From Teratosphaeria epicoccoides (lineage: Eukaryota; Ascomycota; Dothideomycetes; Mycosphaerellales; Teratosphaeriaceae): DNA of 54,898 bases. Below, piece by piece: positions 12,150 through 22,559 of the stretch. The stretch is from positions 1 to 54,898 of the forward strand of contig JADDMT010000163.1 of the NCBI GenBank assembly GCA_021401465.1. The letters run 5' to 3'. The notes under the pieces were generated by a model, which ran no database searches, was not told the DNA's origin, and worked only from the letters and a program-made list of their open reading frames with translations. Position 1 is the first letter of the stretch; the number at the start of each line of letters is the position of its first letter. The position numbers were made by a program, and so were the translations under genes.

Positions 12150-12728
12150 AGGATGGAAGTCATGTAGACGGCTCGAACAATGCGGGGACATGCGTCGACT
12201 TGTTCCAGTCCCCGTTGCACGTGTGATGGCAGCATGGTGTCAGTCACGTGACTCACGTCGCTGTCTGTCTATGTACATTCCTTGAGGGCTGAGACAGGTA
12301 AGTACTATCATAGACGAGTCGCAGCGGACAGCGCAGGGCATGTCAATCACGGCGCCCGGATTGGACTTGCTCTCCATGTCGTGCACCGGGCCACGGGTTT
12401 TCCTTGTTGTCTTGTGAATGTGGACGTGTGGACTGTCGTCTCTTGCAACAATTGGTCGTCCGTGGCACAGACTGTGAGTGTGGCCATCCATCATGACGAA
12501 TGGGGAAAGAGGCAACGTGAACATGCAGGTACCTACCGGAAGCTCAGGGTGTGGCGTGGCGATGACGTCGCACGCGAATGGTCCGAGCGTCGGCACCTGC
12601 CTCTGCGCAAGTCACCAGGCTGTAGCATTTTATTGTTGACTAGCAGGAGATATTGATGATGACCTGATTGTTGCCGTCGGTGGTGTCGGGCTGTCATTCC
12701 TCGTCCATCAATCAATAATTAGGTGAAC
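12150..12728. other. Intergenic region between xylanase and HSE1
   Basis: No supported gene. It holds the 3' end region of the xylanase gene and the promoter and leader of HSE1. Short ATTGATTGATGAT-type stretches near the 3' end are not distinctive. Confidence 0.5.
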
Positions 12729-14920
12729 ATGTTTCGCACGCAGGCGAATCCCACGGATGATGCTGTTGGTAGGTGGGCACCTTCAGTTGTAAATCGGCGG
12801 ATTGATTGATGATGAATGTGGTGGTAGCCAAGGCGACCGACGAGAACCTGACCAGCGAGGACTGGTCGCTGATCCTCGATGTGTGCGATGGCGTGTCTGC
12901 GTCACCCAGCGGGCCAGCCCAAGCTGTCTCGTCGCTCATCAAGCGGCTGGCGCACCGCAATGCCAACGTCCAGCTGTACACGCTCGAACTCGCCAATGCG
13001 CTGTCGCAGAACTGTGGGCCGGAGCTGCACCGCGAGCTCGCCAGCAAAGCCTTCACCGACGCCCTCCTCCGCCTGGCCGGCGACCGCAACACGCACGCAC
13101 AGGTCAAGCAGAAGGTGTTGGAGCGCATGGCATCGTGGACGCACGACTTTGCCCGCAACCCGGATCTGGGCATCATGGAGCAGTCGTACAACAAGCTGAG
13201 GACGCAGCAGCCGGCGCTGCAACCGCCCAGCAAACCGGGCAAGCGCGAGATCAGCAACGACGACCGCCGGAAGGAGGAGGAGGAGCTGCAGATCGCGCTT
13301 GCCTTGTCGGTGCAGGACAAAGGCGGCAAGAGCCCGCACCTGCAGGCGAACGGCCGGGGCACTGCCGCTGCGTCGGGACCGGCGGTGAGTGATGGGGACA
13401 GTGCGCCTCGATCCGAATCGGCAGGTGGGGGTGCGGGTGCGGGTGCGGGTGGGGCAGCGGCAGCGGCAGCGGCACCGGGCACGACTGCCGCGACGGTCAG
13501 CAGAGTGCGCGCGCTGTACGACTTCACCCCGTCCGAGGCGGGCGAGCTGGCGTTCAGGAAGGATGACATCATCGCCGTCTTGGAGTCCGTGTACAAGGAT
13601 TGGTGGAAGGGCAGCTTGAGGGGGCAGACGGGCATCTTCCCGCTGAATTACGTGGAGAAGTTGCAGGACCCGACCCGAGAAGAGCTGGAGCGGGATGCGC
13701 AGATGGAGGCGGACGTGTTTGGCGAGATCAAGAATGTCGAGAAGCTGTTGGCGTTGTTGAGTGTCGGCGGTGAAGGCGGTGGGAGGCGGGGGGAGAGGGA
13801 GGAGGAGGAGATCGCCGAGCTGTATCAGCGCACGCTCAGCATCCGTCCCAAGCTGATCGAGTTGATTGGAAAATACTCGCAAAAGAAGGGTGAGAGAGGG
13901 TGTGCCCGCTTTGCATGTCATCACACACCGTACTGACACACTCCAGACGACTTCACACAGCTGAACGAAAAGTTCATCAAGGCACGACGCGACTACGAAG
14001 CACTCCTCGAATCCTCCATGTCCGCACCCCAATACCACCAGCAGCAGTATCCCATCCGCCAACGTCATCCATCGCACCCGCAGCAGCCGCCGTACGGTGG
14101 TCCGCCGCAGCCACCTGCCTACCCGCCACAAGGCTATCCCGCGCCGCAGACCTACGCCGCGCAAAGCCAGCAACACCTCCCACCGGCACAACAAGACCCC
14201 CAGCGCTTCTATTCCCCATCCCCGTCAGAGCCTCCAGGTCAAGCCGGTCCCACCTATGGCTCCGCGTACGCGCCTCAGGACGGTCCGCCAATGCCGGCCC
14301 CGAATGGAGCGGCTGCGCCTTTCCACTTCATCCCAGGGGGCCTGCCAGCGCCGGCCCCGCATCAGCAAGGCCCACCGCCTGCACAAGATCACCAAGTCCG
14401 ACGCAAACCGAGTCCCGGTCAGCTGCCTCCGTCCGCTGGTCCGGGTGGCCCATACGCCGCACCCCAAGGCTTTCAAGGCCAAATAAGACCGAACAGCATC
14501 CACACTCTGAATTCCGGTCAACCCCAAGAACTTGCCACCGGCGGTTACGAAAGTCCCATCGACAACAGACACTCCTATGCCGGCTCTGGCGGCTACGACT
14601 CCTACCCGCCTCAACCTGTGGTCGCTGCACCCGCGCCCCCACAATCTCAACCGCCGTCCGACCGCGACGGCCTCCCTTCAGCCTCGCGGCAACGGACGCA
14701 TTCTTTCGAATCATCCACTTCACTATACAGCCGGCAAACTGCGGAAGGCCTGGGCGGCCCGCCACAGTCTGCAGGCGGTCACGCGCCGCCTCCTCAGCCA
14801 AGCGGGCCACCGCCGGGTGTGCCGGGGCAGGGGCACCAAGTCTACCAGGCGTACCAGCCGCAGCAGCAGAGAGCGGTGAGCGGTGGGAGTGGTGGGGATC
14901 CGGGGGACTTTTACCGGTAA
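12729..14920 (+). CDS. HSE1: ESCRT-0 subunit HSE1 (STAM-like): VHS-UIM-SH3
   Basis: Three exons, 12729-12768, 12828-13889 and 13947-14920, encode 691 residues. The tiny first exon gives MFRTQANPTDDAV, matching the conserved N-terminus of Hse1, and supports the 59-nt first intron (GTAGGT..GTGGTAG). The second intron (57 nt) restores KKDDFTQLNEKF. Domains in order: VHS about residues 10-134 (RLAHRNANVQLYTLELANAL); a ubiquitin-interacting motif 162-178 (KEEEELQIALALS); a Gly/Ala run; SH3 238-294 (ALYDF ... WWKGSL ... GIFPLNYVEKL). A helical GAT-like Vps27-binding region lies at about 297-390, followed by a 300-residue Pro/Gln-rich tail. With Vps27 it forms ESCRT-0, which binds ubiquitinated cargo on early endosomes. 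Length and domain order are normal for filamentous fungi. Confidence 0.95.
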
Positions 14921-16559
14921 TCTGAGCATGGTGTGGGGGAAACGAGGGGCGGGCGTGGAGTTGGAACGGCACATCTGAGGGAGCTGGAGGAAAAGGAAAG
15001 TGGTTGATATCACGAACGCAGCCTATCCCACACACTGACTTCTGGTCGACCGGCATGAGCTTGCCTCAGCATAGCTGCAGGCTCGAAGGCACCCCAGAAG
15101 CAAGCACCTCGATCTTTGCTACCTTTCACTTCTAGGTTGGGTTGAGGATACCTCAATGTCGTCCTATCGACAGAGTCCGGAACAGATCGCTTTCGCCTCT
15201 CATCTCGAACATCCTGCCAACCCAGCCACGCCCATGACGAGCCACACTCAACCAACCTCCTGTCCCATCCGTGCTGGGACCGCACCACCATGTCATACCC
15301 ACATGCGCTTTGCCGCATTTGACTCAACATCACGACCCAGAATTCCCATGATCAATGCTCCCCTCCTTACTCAAGCAGAAATCCAACTGATTCGCGCTCT
15401 GCTGTCGTTGCCATTTTCCATGCCCAGCATGAGAGTCGGCGTATGCGTGGCAAGTGTCGCGCGTGTTGACGACATTGGTTTGGAGCAAGCAAGGTGAGGC
15501 AGCGGCGTGGGTGGGGAGGTCGCCGTCCGCGGAGACTGATCTGGCTAGGTGGAAGGTGGGTATGTTGACGCTGAGGGGGTTCCATGTTCAGAGCGATTAT
15601 GGGGGCGATCAGGAACGGGGTTGATGAGGTCGTGGTTGTTTGTACTGTTTCGAGGGGCGAGGTCTGACCGACCTCTCGGATCTCCCGTGGCGTGTGCGTG
15701 TTGACGGTATCCGGGTGCCGAACATGTTCAGGATAAGGTCTCGCCCATCATATCGCTCTTGCCACCAGTAAGTCGTCATCCTTGGCTGATCTGACAGAAC
15801 ATGATCAGGCCAAGCGTCAGCCCACCGTATCGCTCGTGCCACCCGTAAGTTGTCACCCTCGGCTGCTAATCCGCGGGGGCGACAGACGTCCGTCGCGATA
15901 CGCAACGTTGGGGACTCTGTTTCACAGCGCCTCGGGCCACACACCGACAGCCATGACCAAGTTGCCAATGCACTGATTCCCGACAACGAGCTTGCGCCGT
16001 TCTCGACACCATACAACTCATCGCCCCGCGGTTAAGATTGCAAGTTTGTCCGCCAATCGACTCATCATGCGAATCGGAATGCTCTCTATCAAGCGCCCTC
16101 AGAAGCACGTGTGTTCGGCTGTCTCAGTGTCGGGAACAAGAGCCTACTAGTCTGGTCCCGGCCCGATGATCACCGACGAGATACGAGAAATGGTAGCTGC
16201 GTATCCAATCACCGTCGTACTAGTCTTGGGTAACCCAGCAGTGTCTCACACCAGCAGCAGACATCGAAGGTTGTCGACTAATCCACAACGTAAAGTCTGA
16301 CACAGTGGCGTCGACGTCAAGAGCAGGGGTGGTGAGGTGAGCGCATGTTGTCGTGTCGTTCGGTGGGATCTTCCAGGCCACGGAAGTGCAAAGTCGAAAT
16401 GACGGGCTCGAGACTACAGTTGGATGGATTCCAATCAGCGAGGGAGGTCTATACCATCATTTGACTTTTCTCTGGCGTCTCTTGCTCTTCAGGGCGCTGC
16501 TTGCGACCGGCGAAACCCACCATCAATCCAAGCTCCAGCAACTCGCGCCTCCCCGCGAC
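14921..16559. other. Long intergenic region, no supported gene
   Basis: About 1.6 kb of ordinary composition. Small open frames are present on both strands, without domains or splice structure that I can support. An imperfect direct repeat near 15.8 kb is listed separately. The last part must contain the promoter of the small secreted protein gene. Confidence 0.5.
15723..15868. repeat. Imperfect direct repeat, two copies of about 68 bp
   Basis: Copy 1 (about 15723-15790) and copy 2 (about 15800-15868) share the order CATG-TCAGG, then TATCGCTC-TGCCACC-GTAAGT and GTCATCC/GTCACCC TGGCTG. They differ by scattered substitutions. This is a local duplication of unknown role. Confidence 0.6.
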
Positions 16560-16916
16560 ATGCTCAGGATGAAGTCCGCCATCACCACCGCCATCCTCCT
16601 CTTCACCGCTCGCATTGCTGCCGATGAGGACGATAATAGCCGCCACCACTCGTGCCACTGCCTCGCCGATGGCATCCAAAGCATAATAGACGACCACCAC
16701 ATCACGAAGACGGCTTGTGATTTCTACGCCGTCGCGCATTCAGGCCAAGGGATATACGTGGCCGTGGAAGGGATGTGCTCTACGGCGGGCGGGCTCGGCA
16801 TCCATTTCGGCGACTTCAAGTGGTGGTGCGCTGCTATGGGCGGCGCACCGGGCTACAACCCGATCTGCACGGCGGACTGGGAGCAGAAGAAAGACGGGAA
16901 GATTGGTGTCGACTGA
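16560..16916 (+). CDS. Small secreted six-cysteine protein (effector-like)
   Basis: A single-exon frame of 118 residues from the ATG at 16560, or 115 from the ATG at 16569 (MLRMKSA...). The second start gives the more typical signal peptide, MKSAITTAILLFTARIAA, with likely cleavage before DEDD. The mature part is about 97 residues and has six cysteines: two in SCHC, then one each in TACDF, GMCST, WWCAA and PICTA. It has an acidic and His-rich N-terminus and a Gly-rich centre. I do not recognise a named family. Size, signal peptide and even cysteine number fit secreted effector or antimicrobial-type proteins, which is inference. It lies between HSE1 and the amidase gene in normal-composition DNA. 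Confidence 0.75.
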   Translation: MLRMKSAITTAILLFTARIAADEDDNSRHHSCHCLADGIQSIIDDHHITKTACDFYAVAHSGQGIYVAVEGMCSTAGGLGIHFGDFKWWCAAMGGAPGYNPICTADWEQKKDGKIGVD

Positions 16917-17877
16917 TCGGGCTTTCGAGTCACACTTGACGCGAGGTGCTTTCCACTTGACGAGGGGTTGTGGCGCTCTGGGAGTAGAGCCAAGGACAGA
17001 GGAGGTGAGATGAGGTGTGAAGGCTGCGGGGATGACTGCCGACAATACGAGAGAAGAAGAGAAGGCGGGGGAGGAGATGGTCGGCAAAGTGTACGGTCAT
17101 GTAGCCTACAGAGAAAGTGCACTGGTATAGGCTACTGTGGAAGCCGCACTCAGGTGCTAGGATGTCCGCCTCGTTCCTCCAGACCGCGCGATCATAGCCT
17201 CGCGCTACGTGTTGACAAAGTCCCGGACCCCGTTGCGGCCGTCCGGGCCTGCCTCCCTGGCAGGACCGTCATGGGCCACTTGCAGCCCACTGACGTCCTC
17301 TCATCGCTTGCTCCAGCTGCTGCACGATTCTCCGCCGGGATCGGTGGGATCATCAGGGTGGGTCCGTCGTCGTTGCTGTCCTCTTTGACGTCCCTGCCCC
17401 CATAGTCGACGTCACACCCGCTTCTCAGTGCTTGGGCAGTTCTGTCGCAAAGCTGTACCATGCCGATGTACTCGTTTCGGCGATCTTGCACGATGGCGGG
17501 CGTGCTTCTCGTGACCTGAGCAAGGAACCACGGTGACGTGAGCTGGTTTCGCCTCGCGAGATTGCGTCGTTTCTTGCCGGTGCAGCGCCACCAGTCTCTG
17601 CTCCATGGCCTCCTCTAGCTCCGGAACCGCGGATCACCCGAGGGATGATGGATGCTTAGCGAGATGGATGCACGGCTCTTCCACCTGTCCAGCCATGTCT
17701 AGCGAGAATATGCCACCGTAAAGGATGCTCCAAGCACTGTCGGGATGCATCGGGAAGGCGCGGAGAGGAGAAGTGAATGGTCGTCCATCGCACGTGGTGG
17801 GAAGGATAATATGGGCGTGGACAAAGTGCCTACATGTAGGTCGGAGTAAGCTACATCCCCTGCGCATTTCATGGTGA
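16917..17877. other. Intergenic region upstream of amidase
   Basis: About 1 kb without a supported gene. It includes the 3' end region of the small secreted protein gene and the amidase promoter. Confidence 0.5.
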
Positions 17878-17930
17878 GCTCTCTTCTCTTTCCACTTCCC
17901 TCTCTTCTCTCTTCTCTCTTCATCACCCTT
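17878..17930 (+). promoter_or_regulatory. Pyrimidine-rich tract before amidase start
   Basis: A CT-rich stretch (repeats of CTCTTCTC) lies about 40-95 bp before the amidase ATG. Such tracts are common just upstream of transcription starts in highly expressed filamentous-fungal genes. The assignment as core promoter is inference. Confidence 0.5.
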
Positions 17931-17971
17931 CGCCCCCGCATTGAGCCACTGATCACGCACGTCCGGCCAAG

Positions 17972-19704
17972 ATGGTGGGCTGGAAAGACAAAGGCAAAGC
18001 GAAAGCAGACCACGTCTTGGGTTTGATCCCCAAGGAATGGCGGCTGGACAAGATCCCTTCAGTCGAGGAGCAAAGAGACGTCACCGGTCCATATATTCAG
18101 CAATTCCTGGACAACAAAGAGATCGACATCACGGAGACGGATGCGATTGGCATCGTCGAACACACGACGTCCGGCCGCTGGACCGCCGTTGAGGTTGCCA
18201 AAGCCTTCTGCCACCGTGCAGCGTTGGCCCATCAGCTGGTGAATTGTCTGCACGAGATCTTTTTCGACGCCGCGCTTCAGAGCGCAGAGGAGACCGACGC
18301 GTATTTCAACGAACATGGCAAGCCCATGGGCCCTCTGCATGGTCTCCCAGTCAGCTTGAAAGACCAGTTTCATGTCAAGGGAGTGGACACGCACCTGGGC
18401 TACATCGGCTGGATCGGTACCTTCCGAGGCAGAGAGCATACCGACAACGATCGCACTTTCGAGTCCGAAATGGTCAGAGAGCTGCGCAGTCTCGGTGCAA
18501 CGCTTTACTGCAAGACGAGCGTCCCGCACACCCTGATGTGCGGCGAGACGATCAACAACATTATCGGATACACGTACAATCCCACCAATCGCAATTTGGC
18601 CACGGGGGGCAGCTCCGGTGGCGAAGGCGCCTTGATTGCACTGCGAGGGAGTCCGGTGGGCTTCGGCACGGACATTGGCGGCTCGATCAGGATCCCGGCA
18701 GCATTCAATGGTCTCTACGGCATCCGACCATCGACTGGACGCTTGCCGTACGAAGGCATGGCGAACACCATGGATGGTCAGAACAGCGTTCTGTCTGTCG
18801 TGGGCCCTCTCGCTCCGTCCGTCGATGTTCTGCAATTCGTTACTCAGGCCATTCTTACCACCCAGCCATGGTTCCACGACCCCCTCGTCCATGAGATACC
18901 ATGGCGCGACGAAGCGTATGACAGTATCATCGATCCCCTCAAACGCATCGACAAGCAGCTCTCCTTTGGCGTCCTCAAGCACGACGGCGCTTGTGCACCT
19001 CACCCGCCTGTCGCCCGCGCAATTGACATCGTAGTCCAAGTCGTCAAGCGTCTTGGTCACAACGTCATCGAGTGGAAACCCACACCCAACCACACGCACC
19101 TGGTCGAGATGTGCGGCAAAATTTGGGCATTCGATGGAGGCGCAGATTGCCGGAAAGACCTTCAACTTTCTGGTGAAGAAGCCGCGCCGCAATGTCTAGT
19201 GCAGGACCTGCCCCAAGCGAATGCGACGGACATCATGGCAACGAACCTCACGCATCGAGAGGCCAAGAAGGTATACATGGACTACTGGAACAGCACTGCT
19301 GAGGTGAGTGGGACGGGGAGGCCGGTGGATGCGGTGATCACGCCGGTGGCGCCGTTTGCGGCTGCTAGGCCGGGCCAATATAGCTACTATGGGTACTCGT
19401 GCTGGGTCAATACCTTGGACTATACGGCTGTAACGGTGCCGGTAACCAGAGTGGATAAATCGGTTGACAAGAAGATTGAAGGCTTCCAGGCTGTGAACGA
19501 GACAGATCAGAACACGCAAGACTCATGTGAGTTGTCGGGACCCTGTACGGCAGATATCGAGCTGACAAGAGTCCTGTCGCAGATGACCCGGAGGTCTATG
19601 ACGGTGCACATGTGTGCGTGCAATTGGTCGGCCGCCGACTGGAAGAGGAGAAGATGCTCGCGGTGGCAAAGTACGTCGGTGCTGCCATTCACACTCGTAC
19701 ATAA
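17972..19704 (+). CDS. Amidase-signature amidase (AmdS/acetamidase-like)
   Basis: Exons 17972-19526 and 19583-19704 encode 558 residues; the 56-nt intron (GTGAGT..GTCGCAG) joins NTQDS to YDPEVYDGAHVC. The amidase-signature triad is complete: Lys130 (GLPVSLKDQF), cis-Ser214 (GGSSGGEGAL) and nucleophile Ser238 (GTDIGGSIRIP). The 24-residue Ser-Ser spacing equals that of the family. C-terminal landmarks GRPVDAVITPVAPFAA and YYGYSCWVNTLDYTAV fit the fungal acetamidase/general amidase group. No signal peptide is seen, so it is probably cytosolic and hydrolyses small amides to acid and ammonia; the exact substrate is unknown. If the intron is retained, the frame continues to 20029 without a stop, replacing the normal C-terminus. 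It is the last gene before the repeat-rich subtelomere. Confidence 0.92.
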
Positions 19705-20177
19705 CCACCACGCCGATCAATTTTCCATTCACACCGCTCGCCTCATCCTTCTCTGCCCTTGCCGCAGCTTCTGGAAAGAGACTCCATCCGTTCCGCCCCA
19801 CGACATTCTCCTCTATTCCCATCTCCTTCAACACTTTCTTCACAGACGCCCTGTTCTTTTCCACTGTCTCGCTTCTAGAGCATGGTACCCTGCAATCAGC
19901 GCCAGACACAACCTGTCTGCGCCCCACCATCTTGATCGCAGGTTGCAAACCCGTCTCCGCAGTCGCTGCGCAGTCCACCCAGAGCCTGCTCAACCCAAGA
20001 ATGGTGGACCTTGGTCAAGGTGTCAGTAGCGATCTTGGAGGCTTTGCGACAATTGCGACAATGCGAGACCGAGTCCGGCCTGGTCGCAACAATGATGCAT
20101 TCATCTCGCGCGATGTGCTGTTCCCCGGCCTAGTCTGCCTGCCTAGCAATCTACGACAGAGCTTCAGCATGCCGTAA
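19705..20177. other. Amidase 3' flank up to repeat boundary
   Basis: Normal composition until about 20177, then an abrupt change to TAG-rich repeat DNA. A minus-strand frame (about 19993-19523, KKVLKEMGIEENVVGRNGW) looks partly protein-like but overlaps the amidase 3' exon antisense. I do not call it a gene. Confidence 0.5.
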
Positions 20178-20948
20178 AATTTATTCAAACAAGGTTCTAA
20201 GGCATAATCCTTAGAGCTTCTAATTACAAGTTTACTACTTTAACCTAACAAGTTAATTACAGATAGCATCTCAATATTTGTACTACTAGTAGTTACTAAG
20301 CAGACTATTAAAGCTTACCTTTCTCCTAGTAACTAGTATTTCTAGAGAAGTTAAGTGCTTATTATTACATGATAGGCTTTTCTGTAGTTTCTACTATATA
20401 GAGTAAGTAGTTACTTTTATGTATCTAACTTGTAAGAGCTAAATAGCCTTACTCTAGCTTCTAGTTACTTAGCTTAGAAGTTAAACTACTACTAAAGCAT
20501 ACTTTTGTCAAGTTCTAAAAGCACAAGCATTTTAGTAGTATTAATCTAAGAGGCTAGAAGGAGTCATGTGATACCCTAAGGATAGGCCTATAGAAGAAAA
20601 TCTATTTGCCTTTATAGCTAAAGATAGCTTCAAGTAACCTTTAAGAATATTAACTACACTTGCCTTGTACTATCTTGTTAGCCTAACAGTCTACTAGCTA
20701 AGTAGAACTTAGAACTTAGACATATTATAGAATCCTATACCTAGGATTACATTTAAAAGGAGGAATTAGATTAGGCAAGGATTATTCTAAGTAATTAGAA
20801 GCTAATAAATCCTAAGTCTCTGTTAATAATAGAATGATATGTCCTAGGTCTAGTTCTAAGTAAGCTTAGCATAGTCTGTAATATGCTAGAGTATGTAGGT
20901 ACTAGCTATAGGCTTAGTATTATGTAACCTCTTAGATATTAATATAGT
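20178..20948. mobile_element. Unidentified mutated repeat DNA
   Basis: AT-rich sequence crowded with TAG, CTA and CTAG, like the flanking retroelements, but no LTR edge or protein domain can be read in it. It is probably the remnant of a transposable element. Confidence 0.5.
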
Positions 20949-21683
20949 TAATACTAGGGGGCTATTAGAGCTACATAGGTTCTAATGCCTACCCTTAGTA
21001 TGTAGTAACCCTACTACACATAGCAAGGGGGTCCTTCGTATATACATTAGCTTGTATGTTATCTAAGTAGGATTAATGCTTGATATAAGATGCCCCTATG
21101 TCGCTAACCCTACGGTACCCCTACAGGGTTAGGCTTAGACTGTCATAAGGGTAGGTGCCGATAGCAGGAAGGTAACTAGGTGTTAGACTCGCAGAGCTAT
21201 GAAGAATATTGACAATAGCGGTTAACCTTGTAACTAACTATCCCCTAGGGAAAGGGAATTAAGAATTAAGCATGAAGCTCCTAACTACCTGTCCTAAAGC
21301 TAGCCCTATATACTAGAGAGACAGAGCAGCTCTGTTAGATCTGTCGACAGACCTAACAGATCCGTGTCTGTAGATCTGTAGACTAACCCTACAGATCTAA
21401 GGGTCTGTTATCCCGTGACAGATCCCTTCTTCCTTGTAGGCCTATAGATCTGTAGACTAACCCTACAGATCCGGGGATCTGTCCTCACGTGACAGATCCT
21501 TTCTCCTATCACTATGCCTATGACTTATAGTACTCCTATAACAGTACTATGACTCATAGCACTTAGGACTCTCACGATCCTGTATCCTATAGTACTCTAG
21601 ACAGTACTCCTGACACCTATGACATAGACATACTTTCCCTAATTAAGGGGCGTCAGGGGTTATAAGCACCTTTAGCGCTACCT
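20949..21683 (+). mobile_element. Family B LTR fragment split by a family A solo LTR
   Basis: 20949-21140 and 21625-21683 together match the first two-thirds of the family B LTR at 21692 (TACTAGGGGGCTATTAGAGC... then CCTAATTAAGGGGCGT.AGGGGTTATAAG). The 3' third is missing and the next family B LTR starts nine bases later. The split is an exact insertion, described in the next entry. Confidence 0.85.
21141..21624 (-). mobile_element. Family A solo LTR with 5-bp target duplication
   Basis: 484 bp from TGTCATAAGGG to CACCTATGACA, bounded by TAGAC at 21136-21140 and again at 21625-21629. Removing the insert and one TAGAC restores the family B LTR. The orientation is that of the minus-strand family A element at 32406-39421. 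It contains two perfect hairpins, 21371-21399 and 21447-21471, with the loop ACTAACC. A solo LTR arises by recombination between the two LTRs of a full element. Confidence 0.92.
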
Positions 21684-21691
21684 GATACGGT

Positions 21692-22062
21692 TGATACTAG
21701 GGGGCTATTAGAGCTGCATAGGTTCTAATGTCTACCCTTAGCATGTAGTAACCCTACTATATATAGTAAGGAGGTCCTTTATATATATGTTAGCTTGTAT
21801 ATCGTCTAAGTAGGATTAATAGTTAATGTAGGATGCCTCTACGTTGCTAACCCTACGATACCCCTACAGGGATAGGCTTAGACATGCTTTCCCTAATTAA
21901 GGGGCGTTAGGGGTTATAAGTACCTCTAGCGCTACCTCTACGATAAGCAGAAAGTAGCGCTATCTTGTACCTATTAAAAGGTCGGATTACTCTGTTATAC
22001 TACGAGATATTTTCATATTATATAGCATATATATCTATATTAGTTCTGCTTTCTCCCCCCTA
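21692..22062 (+). mobile_element. Family B 5' LTR
   Basis: Starts TGATACTAGGGGG and runs to the CTCCCCCC tract; the exact 3' end is not fixed. Homologous copies lie at 20949 (broken), 30964-31377 (minus) and 42451-42860 (plus). The following plus-strand gag-pol remnant makes this its 5' LTR. Confidence 0.75.
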
Positions 22063-22559
22063 CTTTGCAGTCTAGTAGAGAATACTATAATATGTCTAGA
22101 GTACTACAAACTCATAACTAACATGTAGTAAGTACTATCCTAAGCGCCTGTAATAGCAAAGCTAGCCTAAGTAACTAGCCTATAGAAGTACCCCCTACAA
22201 GTAACACTATATTAAGCGACGGTTCTGCTAGAGGCTAATTACGTAGTAGACAAGGTAATAGACCCCCTACATAGGGACTATAGCTAACCCTAACTATTAA
22301 CCTAGCCCTTGTAGCCATACTTGTTAATTAGGTTGCGAACTGCCTTACGAACTAGAGCTAGAGCCGCACCCCTTCTAGTAACGACAATAGCAAGGACGAC
22401 AAGGACGTTACTATAAGTAGTACTAATAAACTAGCGGATGAAGAAATCTAGTAGGATTTCACGCTAGGGACCTGTAAAGACAACTCCCTAGTAGGCACAG
22501 ACTCTCTATGTATGCCTACGAATCTAGTGCCTAAATTCGGGGCTATAGTAGGCTAACTA

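Noticed and set aside
12150..12660. Carbohydrate-binding module exon after the xylanase
   Set aside because: The GH11 domain ends with the usual SSSITV followed by TAG, and no CBM1 cysteine/aromatic pattern is seen downstream.
12902..14194. 430-codon open frame antisense to HSE1
   Set aside because: Arg/Leu/Pro-rich shadow of the HSE1 coding strand, without domains; it crosses HSE1 introns without splice logic.
19614..20177. Plus-strand frame extending the amidase region to the repeat border
   Set aside because: The amidase ends naturally at 19704 after a canonical intron. The longer frame arises only by reading through that intron or in another phase.
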